From: UBA1941 sp046329575
GTDB lineage: Bacteria > Bacteroidota > Bacteroidia > Chitinophagales > LD1
Direction of reading: 5' to 3'
Length of the DNA: 64,000 nt
Assembly: GCA_046329575.1 (NCBI GenBank)
Contig: JAXLUJ010000006.1
Coordinates: 248,001-312,000 of the forward strand
Position 1 is the stretch's first letter, and each line of letters begins with the position of its first letter. Positions 7,629-16,033 of the stretch are shown piece by piece. A program made the translations under genes and the position numbers. The notes beneath the pieces were generated by a model. It saw nothing but the letters and a program-made list of their open reading frames with translations. It was not told the DNA's origin and searched no databases.

Positions 7629-10600
7629 ATGCGGAACGCACTACTTTACATTTTACTGCTGTTGGCTCTTCCTGCAGCGGCCCAAAATAATATTGGTATT
7701 GGTACGGCAGCGCCCGATGCCTCTGCCCTGCTTGATCTTACCTCCTCTCAAAAAGGATTTTTGGTTCCTCGCGTTACTACTGCCCAACGTAATGCTATCG
7801 TTTCACCGGCGAATGGGCTGCTGGTTTACGATTTAAATTTGAATTGTTTCTTCTACTATAATTCATCGGTACCGGGCTGGATTTCACTTTGCCAGTCGGC
7901 ATTAGGCGCAACCGGTGCCACGGGAGCAACAGGAATTACCGGACCCTCAGGTGCAACAGGAACCAACGGCGCGGCAGGCGCACAAGGCGCTACGGGATTG
8001 CAAGGTATTGCAGGAGCCACAGGTGTTACCGGACCTTCGGGTATTGATGGAACCAATGGTGCTGCGGGGGCCCAAGGCGCTACGGGATTGCAAGGTATTG
8101 CAGGAGCCACAGGTGCAACCGGTGTTACCGGACCTTCGGGTATTGATGGAACCAATGGTGCGGCAGGTGCGCAGGGTCCGACAGGACTACAAGGCATTGC
8201 AGGTACAACTGGCGCAACAGGGGTAACCGGACCTTCGGGCATTGATGGAACCAACGGTGCAGCAGGTGCACAAGGTCCGACAGGACTACAAGGCATTGCC
8301 GGAGCCACAGGTGCCACAGGCGTTACCGGACCTTCAGGAAACAACGGCACCAATGGCGCGGCAGGTGCGCAAGGCGCTACCGGATTGCAAGGCATTGCCG
8401 GAGCCACAGGTGCCACAGGCGTTACCGGACCTTCGGGAAACAACGGCACCAATGGTGCGGCCGGCGCACAAGGCGCTACCGGATTGCAAGGCATTGCCGG
8501 AGCCACAGGTGCCACAGGCGTTACCGGACCTTCGGGAAACAATGGCACTAATGGTGCGGCTGGTGCACAAGGCGCTACGGGATTGCAAGGCATTGCAGGA
8601 GCCACAGGCGCAACAGGGGTTACAGGACCTTCAGGAAACAATGGCACCAATGGTGCGGTTGGTGCACAAGGCGCTACAGGATTGCAAGGTATTGCAGGAG
8701 CCACAGGCGCAACAGGCGTTACCGGACCAACCGGTCCGCTTGGCGCGGCAGGTGGTGATCTTACCGGAACCTATCCCAACCCGGTGGTTTCAGGACTTCA
8801 AACCACACCAATCTCAGCAACAGCGCCAACTTCGGGTCAAATCCTTCAATTCAACGGCACACAATGGGTTCCGGCAACCTATACTGGCGCTTTCTGGAAT
8901 CTGCTTGGCAATTCGGGAACTAATGCCGCCTCTAATTTTCTTGGTACAATAGATGGTATAGATCTGGTAATTAAGACGGCCAGTACGGAGCGCGCTCGTG
9001 TTTTGGCCTCAAACGGAAACGTTGGAATTGGTATTGCACTACCTTTGCAACCGCTTCATGTGTATCGAAACAGTAACAACAATAAATACTCCATTTTCGG
9101 GGAGGCTCGTCAAACGCAAATCGGCGCCAATTACCTCGATGTTGGTGTGGGAGGTTATGGATCGGGGCAGAATTTATTTTCCGGTTATGCGGTTGGGGTT
9201 CATGGCACTGCCGACCAGCCAAACAGCGGTATTGCAATTGGCGTATTAGCCGCCCTGGGGAACGGCGGCATGAGCACCATACCTTCAAACGTAGATGCCG
9301 CTCTTTATGCTGACGGAAACAACTATGGCTTTGCAGGTATTTTTATGCGCGGGCTTTCCGGATTTTATGCCGACGATCCTTATACCGTGGTAGATGTAGC
9401 GGGTGACGTAGCCCATCGCGGTTATTCGTTGAACTTTAATACGGGTAACAATAACAACATTGACATCAATACGCTTGGCACCAACAAATTTTCTTATTAC
9501 GAAATCACACCGGCTGCGAATGCGGTACTTACCGGCTTTAATGGCGGCACCAATGGACGTATCGTAACGCTGGTGAATGTAGGTTCGGTAGCGTTTAGCA
9601 TTGCCCACAACAGCGCCTCTTCCAGCATAGGCAATAAAATCAATACCCCAACAAATGCCGCTATTACCGTACCGGCAGGCGGGGCAGTTACCTTGCAATA
9701 TGGCGTAACCAATCCAAATTGGTACGTAATCAGCAACACTTCTTCCGATTGGCAACTTACCGGAAATGCCAATACCAACCCAGCCACTAACTTTGTAGGA
9801 ACTACCGATGCTCAGGATCTGGTTATTCGTACGGCCAATACCGAACGCATTCGTACCGATGTAAACGGGCGCGTTGGAATCGGAACAGGGCCTGTAGGAA
9901 TTGGCGTCACTTCTACTGTATCAAAACTTGAAATTCTCGGCGATGCTACTTACTCCGATGTAGTGCATCGCGTGTCTGGCGCCCAGCCCTGGTATTCGTT
10001 TCAACGTTCGCAAGGAACACTGGCTGCGCCTACCATTATTGGCAGTCAGGGTGTATTAGGCAGAATCAATTTTGCAGGATACGACGGCACTACGCATCAA
10101 ACTGCTGCATTAATTGCAGCCGAAGTGGATGGCGCCAGCGGCGCCGGTGATATGCCGGGCCGTTTGATCTTTTCGCTGGCGGTAGACAATTCCACTACGC
10201 TGAAAGAAAGAATGCGCATGACCAACTATGGATATATTGGCATGAACACTAAAACACCGCAAGCCCATTTACATGTGGTAGATACACCGGGAGGCACCAT
10301 GGGCGCGGTAGAAATACTTGAAACCGAAGCAGCGGCCTCCACATTGGATTTCAGAAATGCCGTAAACGGACATTGGATAACGGGAACGAACGACAACGGA
10401 AACGGCACTAACAACAATCAATACATCATCCACAATTTCAACGATGGCCAAACCTTCTTGGCGGTGCAACGCGGAACAGGATATGTAGGTATAGGAAATA
10501 CCGCCGCTACACAAGCTCCTGCTGCGGCGCTGGATATCGAAAACAGCGCTACCACATCGCCCACACCCATGCTGATTGTAAAAAATGGCGGAGCAACCGG

Positions 10601-11396
10601 AACGCAAATCAAAATTGGCGCAGCGGGTTCGTTTTTGGCCTATACCGGAAGCATCGACTGGCAGAACAATTCGTTCAGCATTGCATTGAACAGCGCAGCG
10701 TCGTTCGACCTGCAACTGGGTAATAATAGCGCCGCCAAACCTACCGGCGGTTCCTGGACGGTGCCATCAGACAGGCGGTTGAAAGAAGATATACATCCAT
10801 TCAAAGACGGACTGGAAGTGTTGCGTCAAATTCAACCGGTGTATTTCAAGTATACGGGCGAAGCTGGTTTGCCAAAAGAATATGGCATTGGCGTGATTGC
10901 TCAGGAAGTGCAGCAGGTGGCCCCTTATATGACCTCTACATGGGAATACCTTGAAAAACCGGAAGACCGGAACTCAGTGAAAAAGTTTTTGAGCTACAAT
11001 CCGGATGCCCTATTTTACTTACTGCTGAACGCCGTTAAAGACCTCGACCAAAAACAATCAGCAACATTGCCGGAAATACGTTGCTCTGATTTTGGTACTG
11101 CTGTAATATCGTCGAAAGTGGTGCGTATCCATTTCGCAACCACCTTTGCCGAAAAAATGAATGACAACCCGGTGGTGGTGGCCACACCGCTGAACAGCAA
11201 TGTGCAACTGAGTATTTCTAACATTAGTGCAGAAGGTTTCGATGTAACGGCTTCCGGTGATAGTTCCAAAGAAATTGCCTTCAACTGGATTGCTATGGCT
11301 AATGCCAAAAAGGTGACTTCATCTTCAAACTATTCGAAAGAAGAAAGAGATGAATTGATCAAAAAAGTAAAATTGCCTGAGGCGAAAATCAGATAG
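7629..11396 (+). CDS. Collagen-like fibre protein with C-terminal S74 chaperone domain
   Basis: A 1255-aa exported protein. Residues 1-18 are a signal peptide (cleavage after AAA). A globular head (20-92) precedes a collagen-like region of Gly-X-Y triplets (about 94-375) made of eight 33-residue units. AGGDLTGTYPNPVV marks its end. A long beta-rich region with repeated GNVGIG/NGRVGIG segments follows. Near residues 1050-1130 is an intramolecular chaperone/peptidase S74 domain: SDRRLKEDIHPF with the Ser and Lys of the self-cleavage dyad at the right spacing, then IGVIAQEVQQVAP. About 130 residues of C-terminal domain remain. S74 domains drive trimer assembly of phage tail fibres and bacterial fibres, so a trimeric surface fibre is likely. 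It is a paralogue of the gene at 1-420. There is no T9SS sorting domain. Confidence 0.88.
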   Translation: MRNALLYILLLLALPAAAQNNIGIGTAAPDASALLDLTSSQKGFLVPRVTTAQRNAIVSPANGLLVYDLNLNCFFYYNSSVPGWISLCQSALGATGATGATGITGPSGATGTNGAAGAQGATGLQGIAGATGVTGPSGIDGTNGAAGAQGATGLQGIAGATGATGVTGPSGIDGTNGAAGAQGPTGLQGIAGTTGATGVTGPSGIDGTNGAAGAQGPTGLQGIAGATGATGVTGPSGNNGTNGAAGAQGATGLQGIAGATGATGVTGPSGNNGTNGAAGAQGATGLQGIAGATGATGVTGPSGNNGTNGAAGAQGATGLQGIAGATGATGVTGPSGNNGTNGAVGAQGATGLQGIAGATGATGVTGPTGPLGAAGGDLTGTYPNPVVSGLQTTPISATAPTSGQILQFNGTQWVPATYTGAFWNLLGNSGTNAASNFLGTIDGIDLVIKTASTERARVLASNGNVGIGIALPLQPLHVYRNSNNNKYSIFGEARQTQIGANYLDVGVGGYGSGQNLFSGYAVGVHGTADQPNSGIAIGVLAALGNGGMSTIPSNVDAALYADGNNYGFAGIFMRGLSGFYADDPYTVVDVAGDVAHRGYSLNFNTGNNNNIDINTLGTNKFSYYEITPAANAVLTGFNGGTNGRIVTLVNVGSVAFSIAHNSASSSIGNKINTPTNAAITVPAGGAVTLQYGVTNPNWYVISNTSSDWQLTGNANTNPATNFVGTTDAQDLVIRTANTERIRTDVNGRVGIGTGPVGIGVTSTVSKLEILGDATYSDVVHRVSGAQPWYSFQRSQGTLAAPTIIGSQGVLGRINFAGYDGTTHQTAALIAAEVDGASGAGDMPGRLIFSLAVDNSTTLKERMRMTNYGYIGMNTKTPQAHLHVVDTPGGTMGAVEILETEAAASTLDFRNAVNGHWITGTNDNGNGTNNNQYIIHNFNDGQTFLAVQRGTGYVGIGNTAATQAPAAALDIENSATTSPTPMLIVKNGGATGTQIKIGAAGSFLAYTGSIDWQNNSFSIALNSAASFDLQLGNNSAAKPTGGSWTVPSDRRLKEDIHPFKDGLEVLRQIQPVYFKYTGEAGLPKEYGIGVIAQEVQQVAPYMTSTWEYLEKPEDRNSVKKFLSYNPDALFYLLLNAVKDLDQKQSATLPEIRCSDFGTAVISSKVVRIHFATTFAEKMNDNPVVVATPLNSNVQLSISNISAEGFDVTASGDSSKEIAFNWIAMANAKKVTSSSNYSKEERDELIKKVKLPEAKIR
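7909..8740 (+). repeat. 99-bp tandem repeat encoding collagen-like units
   Basis: Eight in-frame copies of a 33-codon unit containing GATGLQGIAGATGATGVTGP and GTNGAAGAQ. One early unit lacks three codons. Adjacent units are nearly identical at DNA level; the variable positions (IDG or NNG; GAT or GPT) group the copies into an early and a late block, a sign of recent local duplication. Confidence 0.9.
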
Positions 11397-12183
11397 CTAT
11401 GGTTTCCAGTCCCTGACCGGCGGCCAGCAATTCGGCAATATCGAACACCTTTACATCCATACGATCTTTGGCCTTCACGCCATCAGTTAGCATGGTATTG
11501 CAGAACGGACAGGCTGAAGCTACAATGTTAGCGCCTGTTTCCAGCGCTTCTTTCGAACGCGCATCGTTGATGCGGATAGTGCCGTGTTCTTCTTCTTTGA
11601 ACATTTGGGAACCACCTGCCCCGCAACACATACCGCGTTGTTTGCAACTCTGCATTTCTACCAATTCGGCATCCAGCAATTCCAGCACTTTGCGCGGCGC
11701 CTCATAAATTTCGTTGGCACGCCCCAAATAACAAGAGTCGTGATAAGTAATCTTTTTCCCTTTAAACACTCCTCCGCCTTCTAATTTAATTTTGCCTTCA
11801 TCAATCAATTCCTGCAAAAACCGGGAATGGTGCACCACTTTATAATTTCCGCCCAGGCCGGGATATTCATTCTTTAAAATATTGAAACAATGCGGACATG
11901 CGGTCACGATCTTTTTTACGCCATAACCATTCAGCACTTCAATATTTTGAAGCGCCAGCATCTGGAACACAAACTCGTTACCGGCACGCTTGGCCGGATC
12001 GCCGGTGCAACTTTCTTCCGTACCCAGCACGGCAAAATTGATTTGGAGATGATTTAGAATCTTTACAAAAGCCCGCGTGATTTTTTGCGCACGCTGGTCA
12101 AAACTTCCAGAACAGCCAACCCAAAAAAGTATGTCGGGAGTTTTTCCGTTTGCAGCCATCTCGGCCATGGTGGGAACGTTCAT
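11389..12183 (-). CDS. Fe-S protein with two CCG domains (HdrB/GlpC-like)
   Basis: A 264-aa cysteine-rich protein with two CCG domains, as in heterodisulfide reductase HdrB, GlpC and LldE, which bind noncubane [4Fe-4S] clusters or relay electrons. The first domain has WVGCSGS, ESCTGDPAKRAG and ACPHC; the second has HDSCYLGR, MCCGAGG and ACPFC. The first domain's CCG is altered to SCTG. It is the second gene after the membrane Fe-S protein (45-bp gap, same strand) and the pair presumably forms one membrane-anchored oxidoreductase. Its 3' end overlaps the end of the collagen-like gene by 8 bp (convergent). The donor may be EtfAB (34 kb), by analogy with the EtfAB:menaquinone oxidoreductase (EMO) family; that is inference. 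Confidence 0.88.
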   Translation of the reverse strand: MNVPTMAEMAANGKTPDILFWVGCSGSFDQRAQKITRAFVKILNHLQINFAVLGTEESCTGDPAKRAGNEFVFQMLALQNIEVLNGYGVKKIVTACPHCFNILKNEYPGLGGNYKVVHHSRFLQELIDEGKIKLEGGGVFKGKKITYHDSCYLGRANEIYEAPRKVLELLDAELVEMQSCKQRGMCCGAGGSQMFKEEEHGTIRINDARSKEALETGANIVASACPFCNTMLTDGVKAKDRMDVKVFDIAELLAAGQGLETIAI

Positions 12184-12228
12184 TTATTGCAAATTTTAAA
12201 TGGTAAATTGAAACTATTTAGTGCCGGT

Positions 12229-13539
12229 TCATTTCCAGTTCAATCGGTCTTGCTGACTGAATTGCCAAGGAGCGGCATTGTTTTCGAGATTGGCAAACAT
12301 ACCATTCCACTCAGCAGGCGAATTGGAATCTTCCATGATCAGGCTGCGGCGCAGTTGCACAATGATATCCAGAGGTGAAATATTTACAGGACATTCTTCC
12401 ACACAGGCATTGCAGGTTGTACAAGCGCGCAATTCTTCAACCGATATATAGCCATTCTCGATCAGCGATTTGCCGTCTTCCTGCCAAATGCCGTTGTTAG
12501 CATCCATTTTCTTTCCTACTTCTTCTAAACGATCGCGTGTGTCCATCATAATTTTGCGTGGCGACAACTTCTTGCCCGTTTGCGTTGCCGGGCACTGCGC
12601 ACTGCAACGACCGCATTCGGTACACGTATAGGCATCCAGCAAATTCTTCCAGCTCAGGTCCATCACATCTTTTGCACCAAACTTCACCGGTTCGCCTGAA
12701 TCGGGCGCTACGGCTGCGTTTGGATCCAGCATCAGTTTTACCTCACGGGTCACTGCATCCATATTTTTAATCATGCCTTTAGGATACAGCCGGCTGTAAT
12801 ATGTATTGAAAAATGCCAGAATGATGTGCAAATGTTTGGAGTACGACAAATACACCAAAAATCCCAGAACGCCCGCCAAATGGCCCCACCAGCCGATCTT
12901 TTCCAATACCATCAACACCGTTTCATTGGTATTGTAGAAAAACGATCCAATCATTCCGCTCAACCACAATCCATATTTACCATGCTCTGCAGCCATATCG
13001 AAGCTGTTCATCATAAATATATTGGTGATCAGAAACAGTTCTCCGCAAAGGATCAGGTGAGCATCTAAATTCGGCCAACCTTTTAACTCCTTCATAGTAA
13101 AGCGAGGCAGTTTCAAAACATCGCGGCGATAGAAAAACGCAAGTGTTACAAAAAACGTGAGCAGCGAAAGCACTTCGATAAAACTGATGGTGAAGACATA
13201 TAATCCACGCAATACCGGAATGTTTTCCCAGGCATGATAAATAAAGCGATGTGTTCCAAAAATTCCGTCTATAAATATTTCAATTAACTCGATCTGCGTG
13301 ATCACAAACGAGGCGTAGATTACCAGATGTAACAACGCTGCTACCGGCCGTTTGAACATTTTTTTCTGACCAAATGCCACCAACAGCATCGTTTTAAAAC
13401 GCTCACCCGGTTGATCATTAATCACTTCAGGCCGTCCTAAATGAATATTTCGGTACACCCGCGAAAAACCTTTGAAAGCAAAGTACGATGCGGTGCCCAC
13501 CACCGCCAGAAACACTATGGAAGAAAGAATAGTTAACAT
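12229..13539 (-). CDS. Membrane-anchored 4Fe-4S dicluster protein (NarI/HdrDE-like)
   Basis: A 436-aa protein. The N-terminal 250 residues hold about five to six membrane segments with His residues inside or next to them (ALLHLVIYASF, WWGHLAGVLGFLVYLSYSKHLHI), as in NarI-type cytochrome b domains. The soluble C-terminus has two ferredoxin-type motifs, CTECGRCSAQCP and CTTCNACVEECP. Together with the following CCG protein it matches, in two pieces, the domain order of membrane Fe-S oxidoreductases of the EMO/DUF224 group, which pass electrons from EtfAB to menaquinone. The quinone and donor are not shown by sequence. It starts with ATG; the gene is the first of the two-gene unit. Confidence 0.87.
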   Translation of the reverse strand: MLTILSSIVFLAVVGTASYFAFKGFSRVYRNIHLGRPEVINDQPGERFKTMLLVAFGQKKMFKRPVAALLHLVIYASFVITQIELIEIFIDGIFGTHRFIYHAWENIPVLRGLYVFTISFIEVLSLLTFFVTLAFFYRRDVLKLPRFTMKELKGWPNLDAHLILCGELFLITNIFMMNSFDMAAEHGKYGLWLSGMIGSFFYNTNETVLMVLEKIGWWGHLAGVLGFLVYLSYSKHLHIILAFFNTYYSRLYPKGMIKNMDAVTREVKLMLDPNAAVAPDSGEPVKFGAKDVMDLSWKNLLDAYTCTECGRCSAQCPATQTGKKLSPRKIMMDTRDRLEEVGKKMDANNGIWQEDGKSLIENGYISVEELRACTTCNACVEECPVNISPLDIIVQLRRSLIMEDSNSPAEWNGMFANLENNAAPWQFSQQDRLNWK

Positions 13540-13598
13540 GCCGTTTTTTTTAAGATGGGGCGCAGCGGCTAAAATAGAAGTTTAAAAAAGTTCTGCAA

Positions 13599-13967
13599 CT
13601 AACCTTCCACCACCACAAAGGCGGCAGCCATTTCTTTCAGGTGCGAAATAGAAACGTGAACATTTTTTCCACCGCGGTTAGAAAACACTTCCAGCGCACG
13701 GCCGCTGAGATGAATGTCGGGCTTTCCGATTTCATTGTTCAGAATTTCCACTTCTAGAATGCTCATCCCTTCGCGCCAACCGGTTCCTAACGCTTTGAAA
13801 AACGCCTCTTTAGCTGCAAAACGAGCCGCATAACTCATGGCGTTGTTCTGTTTCGAACAGTAGTCGATTTCGCGCGGTGAAAACACTTTGCGCAAAAATT
13901 CTTCTTTGGCTATGGCGCGTTCCACACGGGCCACTTCAATAATATCGGTTCCAATGCCTATGATCAC
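13599..13967 (-). CDS. acpS: Holo-[acyl-carrier-protein] synthase
   Basis: A 122-aa AcpS-type phosphopantetheinyl transferase, which moves 4'-phosphopantetheine from CoA onto the serine of acyl carrier proteins. Motifs: GIGTDIIEVARVE with the Mg-binding Asp (residue 8), RFAAKEAFFKALGTG with the conserved Glu and Lys, and VSISHLKEMAAAFVV. Length is typical. The start is GTG, since no in-frame ATG precedes the IIGIGTD motif. It is divergent from the KS/ACP set (43-bp gap), so the modifying enzyme sits next to one of its likely substrates, the ACP at 14581; it probably also serves fatty-acid synthesis. Confidence 0.93.
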   Translation of the reverse strand: MIIGIGTDIIEVARVERAIAKEEFLRKVFSPREIDYCSKQNNAMSYAARFAAKEAFFKALGTGWREGMSILEVEILNNEIGKPDIHLSGRALEVFSNRGGKNVHVSISHLKEMAAAFVVVEG

Positions 13968-14010
13968 GATTCCGGTTATACTTTATGCGTAAAAAACAGA
14001 AATTTGCGAG

Positions 14011-14571
14011 GTGAGTTCCAAAGAAACGCCTTTCTGCCATATCAGCGGCCGTAAAATTACAGCCTCCGATGGATTTCTTTTAGAAATACCGGAATCGGAA
14101 GAATTTTTTACGGCAGTTTATGAAAAAATCGGATTAAACTATCCGAAGTATTTCAAAATGAACCCACTGTGCAAACTGGCCATTATCGCCGCAGAACTCA
14201 CGCTGCGTCAGGCTTTAAAGGTTGCGCCACTCCATCCGGCAACTGCTTTGGTGCTTACCACCAGAAACGGCAGTTTAGATACCGATGAACGCTATTGGCA
14301 AAGCACGGCAGCCATTCCCAGTCCGGGTCTTTTTGTTTATACCCTGGCCAATGTGATGGCCGGCGAAATCTGCATTCGTTACGGCATCAAAGGCGAAAAT
14401 TATTGCTTTGTTACCGAAGGTTTTAACCGCGATTTCCACGAGCAGCAAACCCAATTGCTAAGGAAGGCGCATAAAGCCAATTTTATTTTGAACGGCTATG
14501 CCGATCATCTGCACGGAAAGTCCGAAGCATTTTTTTATTTCGTAGCTCCGGAAAACGAAAAAACAACTTAA
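14011..14571 (+). CDS. Short ketosynthase-like protein (KS N-terminal domain only)
   Basis: A 186-aa protein that looks like the N-terminal half of a beta-ketoacyl synthase: MNPLCKLAIIAAELTL, then ALVLTTRNGSLDTDERYW, then PSPGLFVYTLANVMAGEICI and YCFVTEGFN, where a KS has its nucleophile elbow. There is no TACSS cysteine motif and no C-terminal half with the two His, so it is not a catalytic KS by itself. Such short KS-like proteins occur in flexirubin and aryl-polyene clusters of Bacteroidota. The start is GTG at 14011. The ACP gene starts 9 bp after its stop, so the two are co-transcribed. Role unknown; a structural or chain-length partner is possible. Confidence 0.7.
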   Translation: MSSKETPFCHISGRKITASDGFLLEIPESEEFFTAVYEKIGLNYPKYFKMNPLCKLAIIAAELTLRQALKVAPLHPATALVLTTRNGSLDTDERYWQSTAAIPSPGLFVYTLANVMAGEICIRYGIKGENYCFVTEGFNRDFHEQQTQLLRKAHKANFILNGYADHLHGKSEAFFYFVAPENEKTT

Positions 14572-14580
14572 AAAGCCAGT

Positions 14581-14838
14581 ATGAATGAATTGATGCAAAC
14601 CCTAAAGCAACAGATCGTTGAACAACTGAACCTGCAACATATTAAGCCGGAAGACATTGGCGACGACCAGCCGCTTTTCGTTGAAGGGTTAGCGCTGGAT
14701 TCGATTGATGCATTGGAGCTGATTGTTTTGCTGCAACAAAAGTACGGCATTAAACTGGCCGATCCGGCTGATGGCCCTAAGGTATTCAAGACTGTTCGCA
14801 CGCTGGCGGAGTTTATCACCGCTAATAAGAAAAACTAA
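14581..14838 (+). CDS. Acyl carrier protein (polyene/flexirubin-type)
   Basis: An 85-aa acyl carrier protein. The phosphopantetheine site is in LALDSIDALEL, with the carrier serine at residue 41 (the common DSL is DSI here). The acidic helical pattern and length fit an ACP. It lies between the short KS-like gene and the KS gene, with 9-bp and 1-bp spacings, which argues for a dedicated carrier of this pathway rather than the primary fatty-acid ACP. The AcpS gene next door probably activates it. Confidence 0.88.
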   Translation: MNELMQTLKQQIVEQLNLQHIKPEDIGDDQPLFVEGLALDSIDALELIVLLQQKYGIKLADPADGPKVFKTVRTLAEFITANKKN

Positions 14839-14839
14839 A

Positions 14840-16033
14840 GTGCCGAACGCCATTTACATCGCCGGCAGCGGCGTGATATCGGCCATCGGCAGTACGCTTC
14901 AGGAAAATTTCCAAAACCTGATTGCATCCAAAACCGGTGTTGGGTCTTTTCGCATTTTACCCACTCAACACGCCACTACCCTTCCGGCTGCGGAAGTTCA
15001 ATTTACTAACGAAGAACTGGCCGAAAGAGCCAAACTTCCCGCAACCACTTCACGAACGGCCTTGCTAAGCAGTATTGCGGCGCATGAGGCCATAAAAAAT
15101 TCAGGACTAGATTTAAGTAAACTTCGGTGTGCGTTTATTTCGGCCAATACGGTTGGCGGCATGGATAAAACCGAAAATTTCTTTGTCGATTTTTTGAAGG
15201 ATCCGCAAAGCGGTCACCTCCATCAAGTGGTGCATCACGACTGTGGTGCTGCTACTGAAATAGTGGCCAAACAATTAGGCATTCGCCATTATGTGAGCAC
15301 ACTAAGCACGGCGTGTTCCTCATCTGTAAATTCGATGATGGTGGGCGCACGGCTGATTCGCTCCGGCAAAATAGACGTGGCCGTTTGCGGTGGTGCCGAT
15401 GCCTTGTGCCGGTTTACGCTGAACGGTTTCAAGTCGCTGATGATATTAGACGAACAACCTTGCAAACCTTATGATGAAAATCGCAAAGGTTTGAATTTGG
15501 GTGAAGGCGCAGGTTATGTAGTTCTGGTTTCTGAAAAAATTGCAGCTACCCTCTCAAAGCCTGCAACCGTGAGGGTTTCGGGATATGCCAACACTAATGA
15601 TGCCTTTCACCAAACCGCCAGTTCGCCCGAGGGAAAAGGGAATTATCTGGCCATGGCAGGAGCGCTGGCCATGGCTAATTTGCAACCGGCCGACATTGAT
15701 TACATCAACCTTCACGGAACGGGCACCGGAAATAACGACGTATCAGAAGGAACAGCAGTAATGCGCTTGTTTGGCGACCGATTGCCTAAATTAAGTTCTA
15801 CCAAACCTTATACCGGCCACACGCTGGCCGCCAGCGGAGCCATTGAAGCAGCCTACAGCATTCTGGCTATTGAAAACGGAGTAGTGTTTCCGAATCTGCG
15901 CTTTCAAACACCCATGAAAGAACTGCATTTTTCACCGCAACAGCAATTAGAATACCTGCCGGTACATCATGTGCTTTCCAATAGTTTTGGTTTTGGCGGC
16001 AATTGTTCCAGCATTATTTTTTCAAAATCATGA
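14840..16033 (+). CDS. Beta-ketoacyl-ACP synthase (FabF-like, catalytic)
   Basis: A 397-aa condensing enzyme, with the full KS triad by motif: Cys159 in STACSSSVNS, His292 in LHGTGTGNND and His327 in YTGHTLAASGA; the C-terminal glycine loop SFGFGGNCSS is also there. I choose the GTG at 14840, 1 bp after the ACP stop; the open frame extends to an ATG at 14723, but that would overlap most of the ACP gene and add a non-KS tail. Its stop overlaps the ATG of the next gene (ATGA). It probably elongates a chain on the neighbouring ACP with the following KS-like protein as partner. Product unknown; aryl polyene or flexirubin type by gene content. Confidence 0.88.
   Translation: MPNAIYIAGSGVISAIGSTLQENFQNLIASKTGVGSFRILPTQHATTLPAAEVQFTNEELAERAKLPATTSRTALLSSIAAHEAIKNSGLDLSKLRCAFISANTVGGMDKTENFFVDFLKDPQSGHLHQVVHHDCGAATEIVAKQLGIRHYVSTLSTACSSSVNSMMVGARLIRSGKIDVAVCGGADALCRFTLNGFKSLMILDEQPCKPYDENRKGLNLGEGAGYVVLVSEKIAATLSKPATVRVSGYANTNDAFHQTASSPEGKGNYLAMAGALAMANLQPADIDYINLHGTGTGNNDVSEGTAVMRLFGDRLPKLSSTKPYTGHTLAASGAIEAAYSILAIENGVVFPNLRFQTPMKELHFSPQQQLEYLPVHHVLSNSFGFGGNCSSIIFSKS

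Noticed and set aside
7856..8704. A 282-codon open frame on the minus strand, Pro/Ala-rich
   Set aside because: It is the antisense of the collagen-like repeat: the regular GGN codons of Gly give Pro-rich frames on the other strand. No independent signals.
8242..8952. Plus-strand frame of 236 codons inside the collagen-like gene
   Set aside because: Repeat in another frame; the main frame has a signal peptide, S74 domain and normal codon use.
7629..11396. Prophage, because of the tail-fibre-type S74 domain
   Set aside because: No capsid, terminase, portal or integrase genes nearby; the gene has a signal peptide and a chromosomal context.
14723..14839. Extended N-terminus of the ketosynthase
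   Set aside because: Would overlap 116 bp of the ACP gene in another frame; the KS fold begins right after the GTG at 14840.
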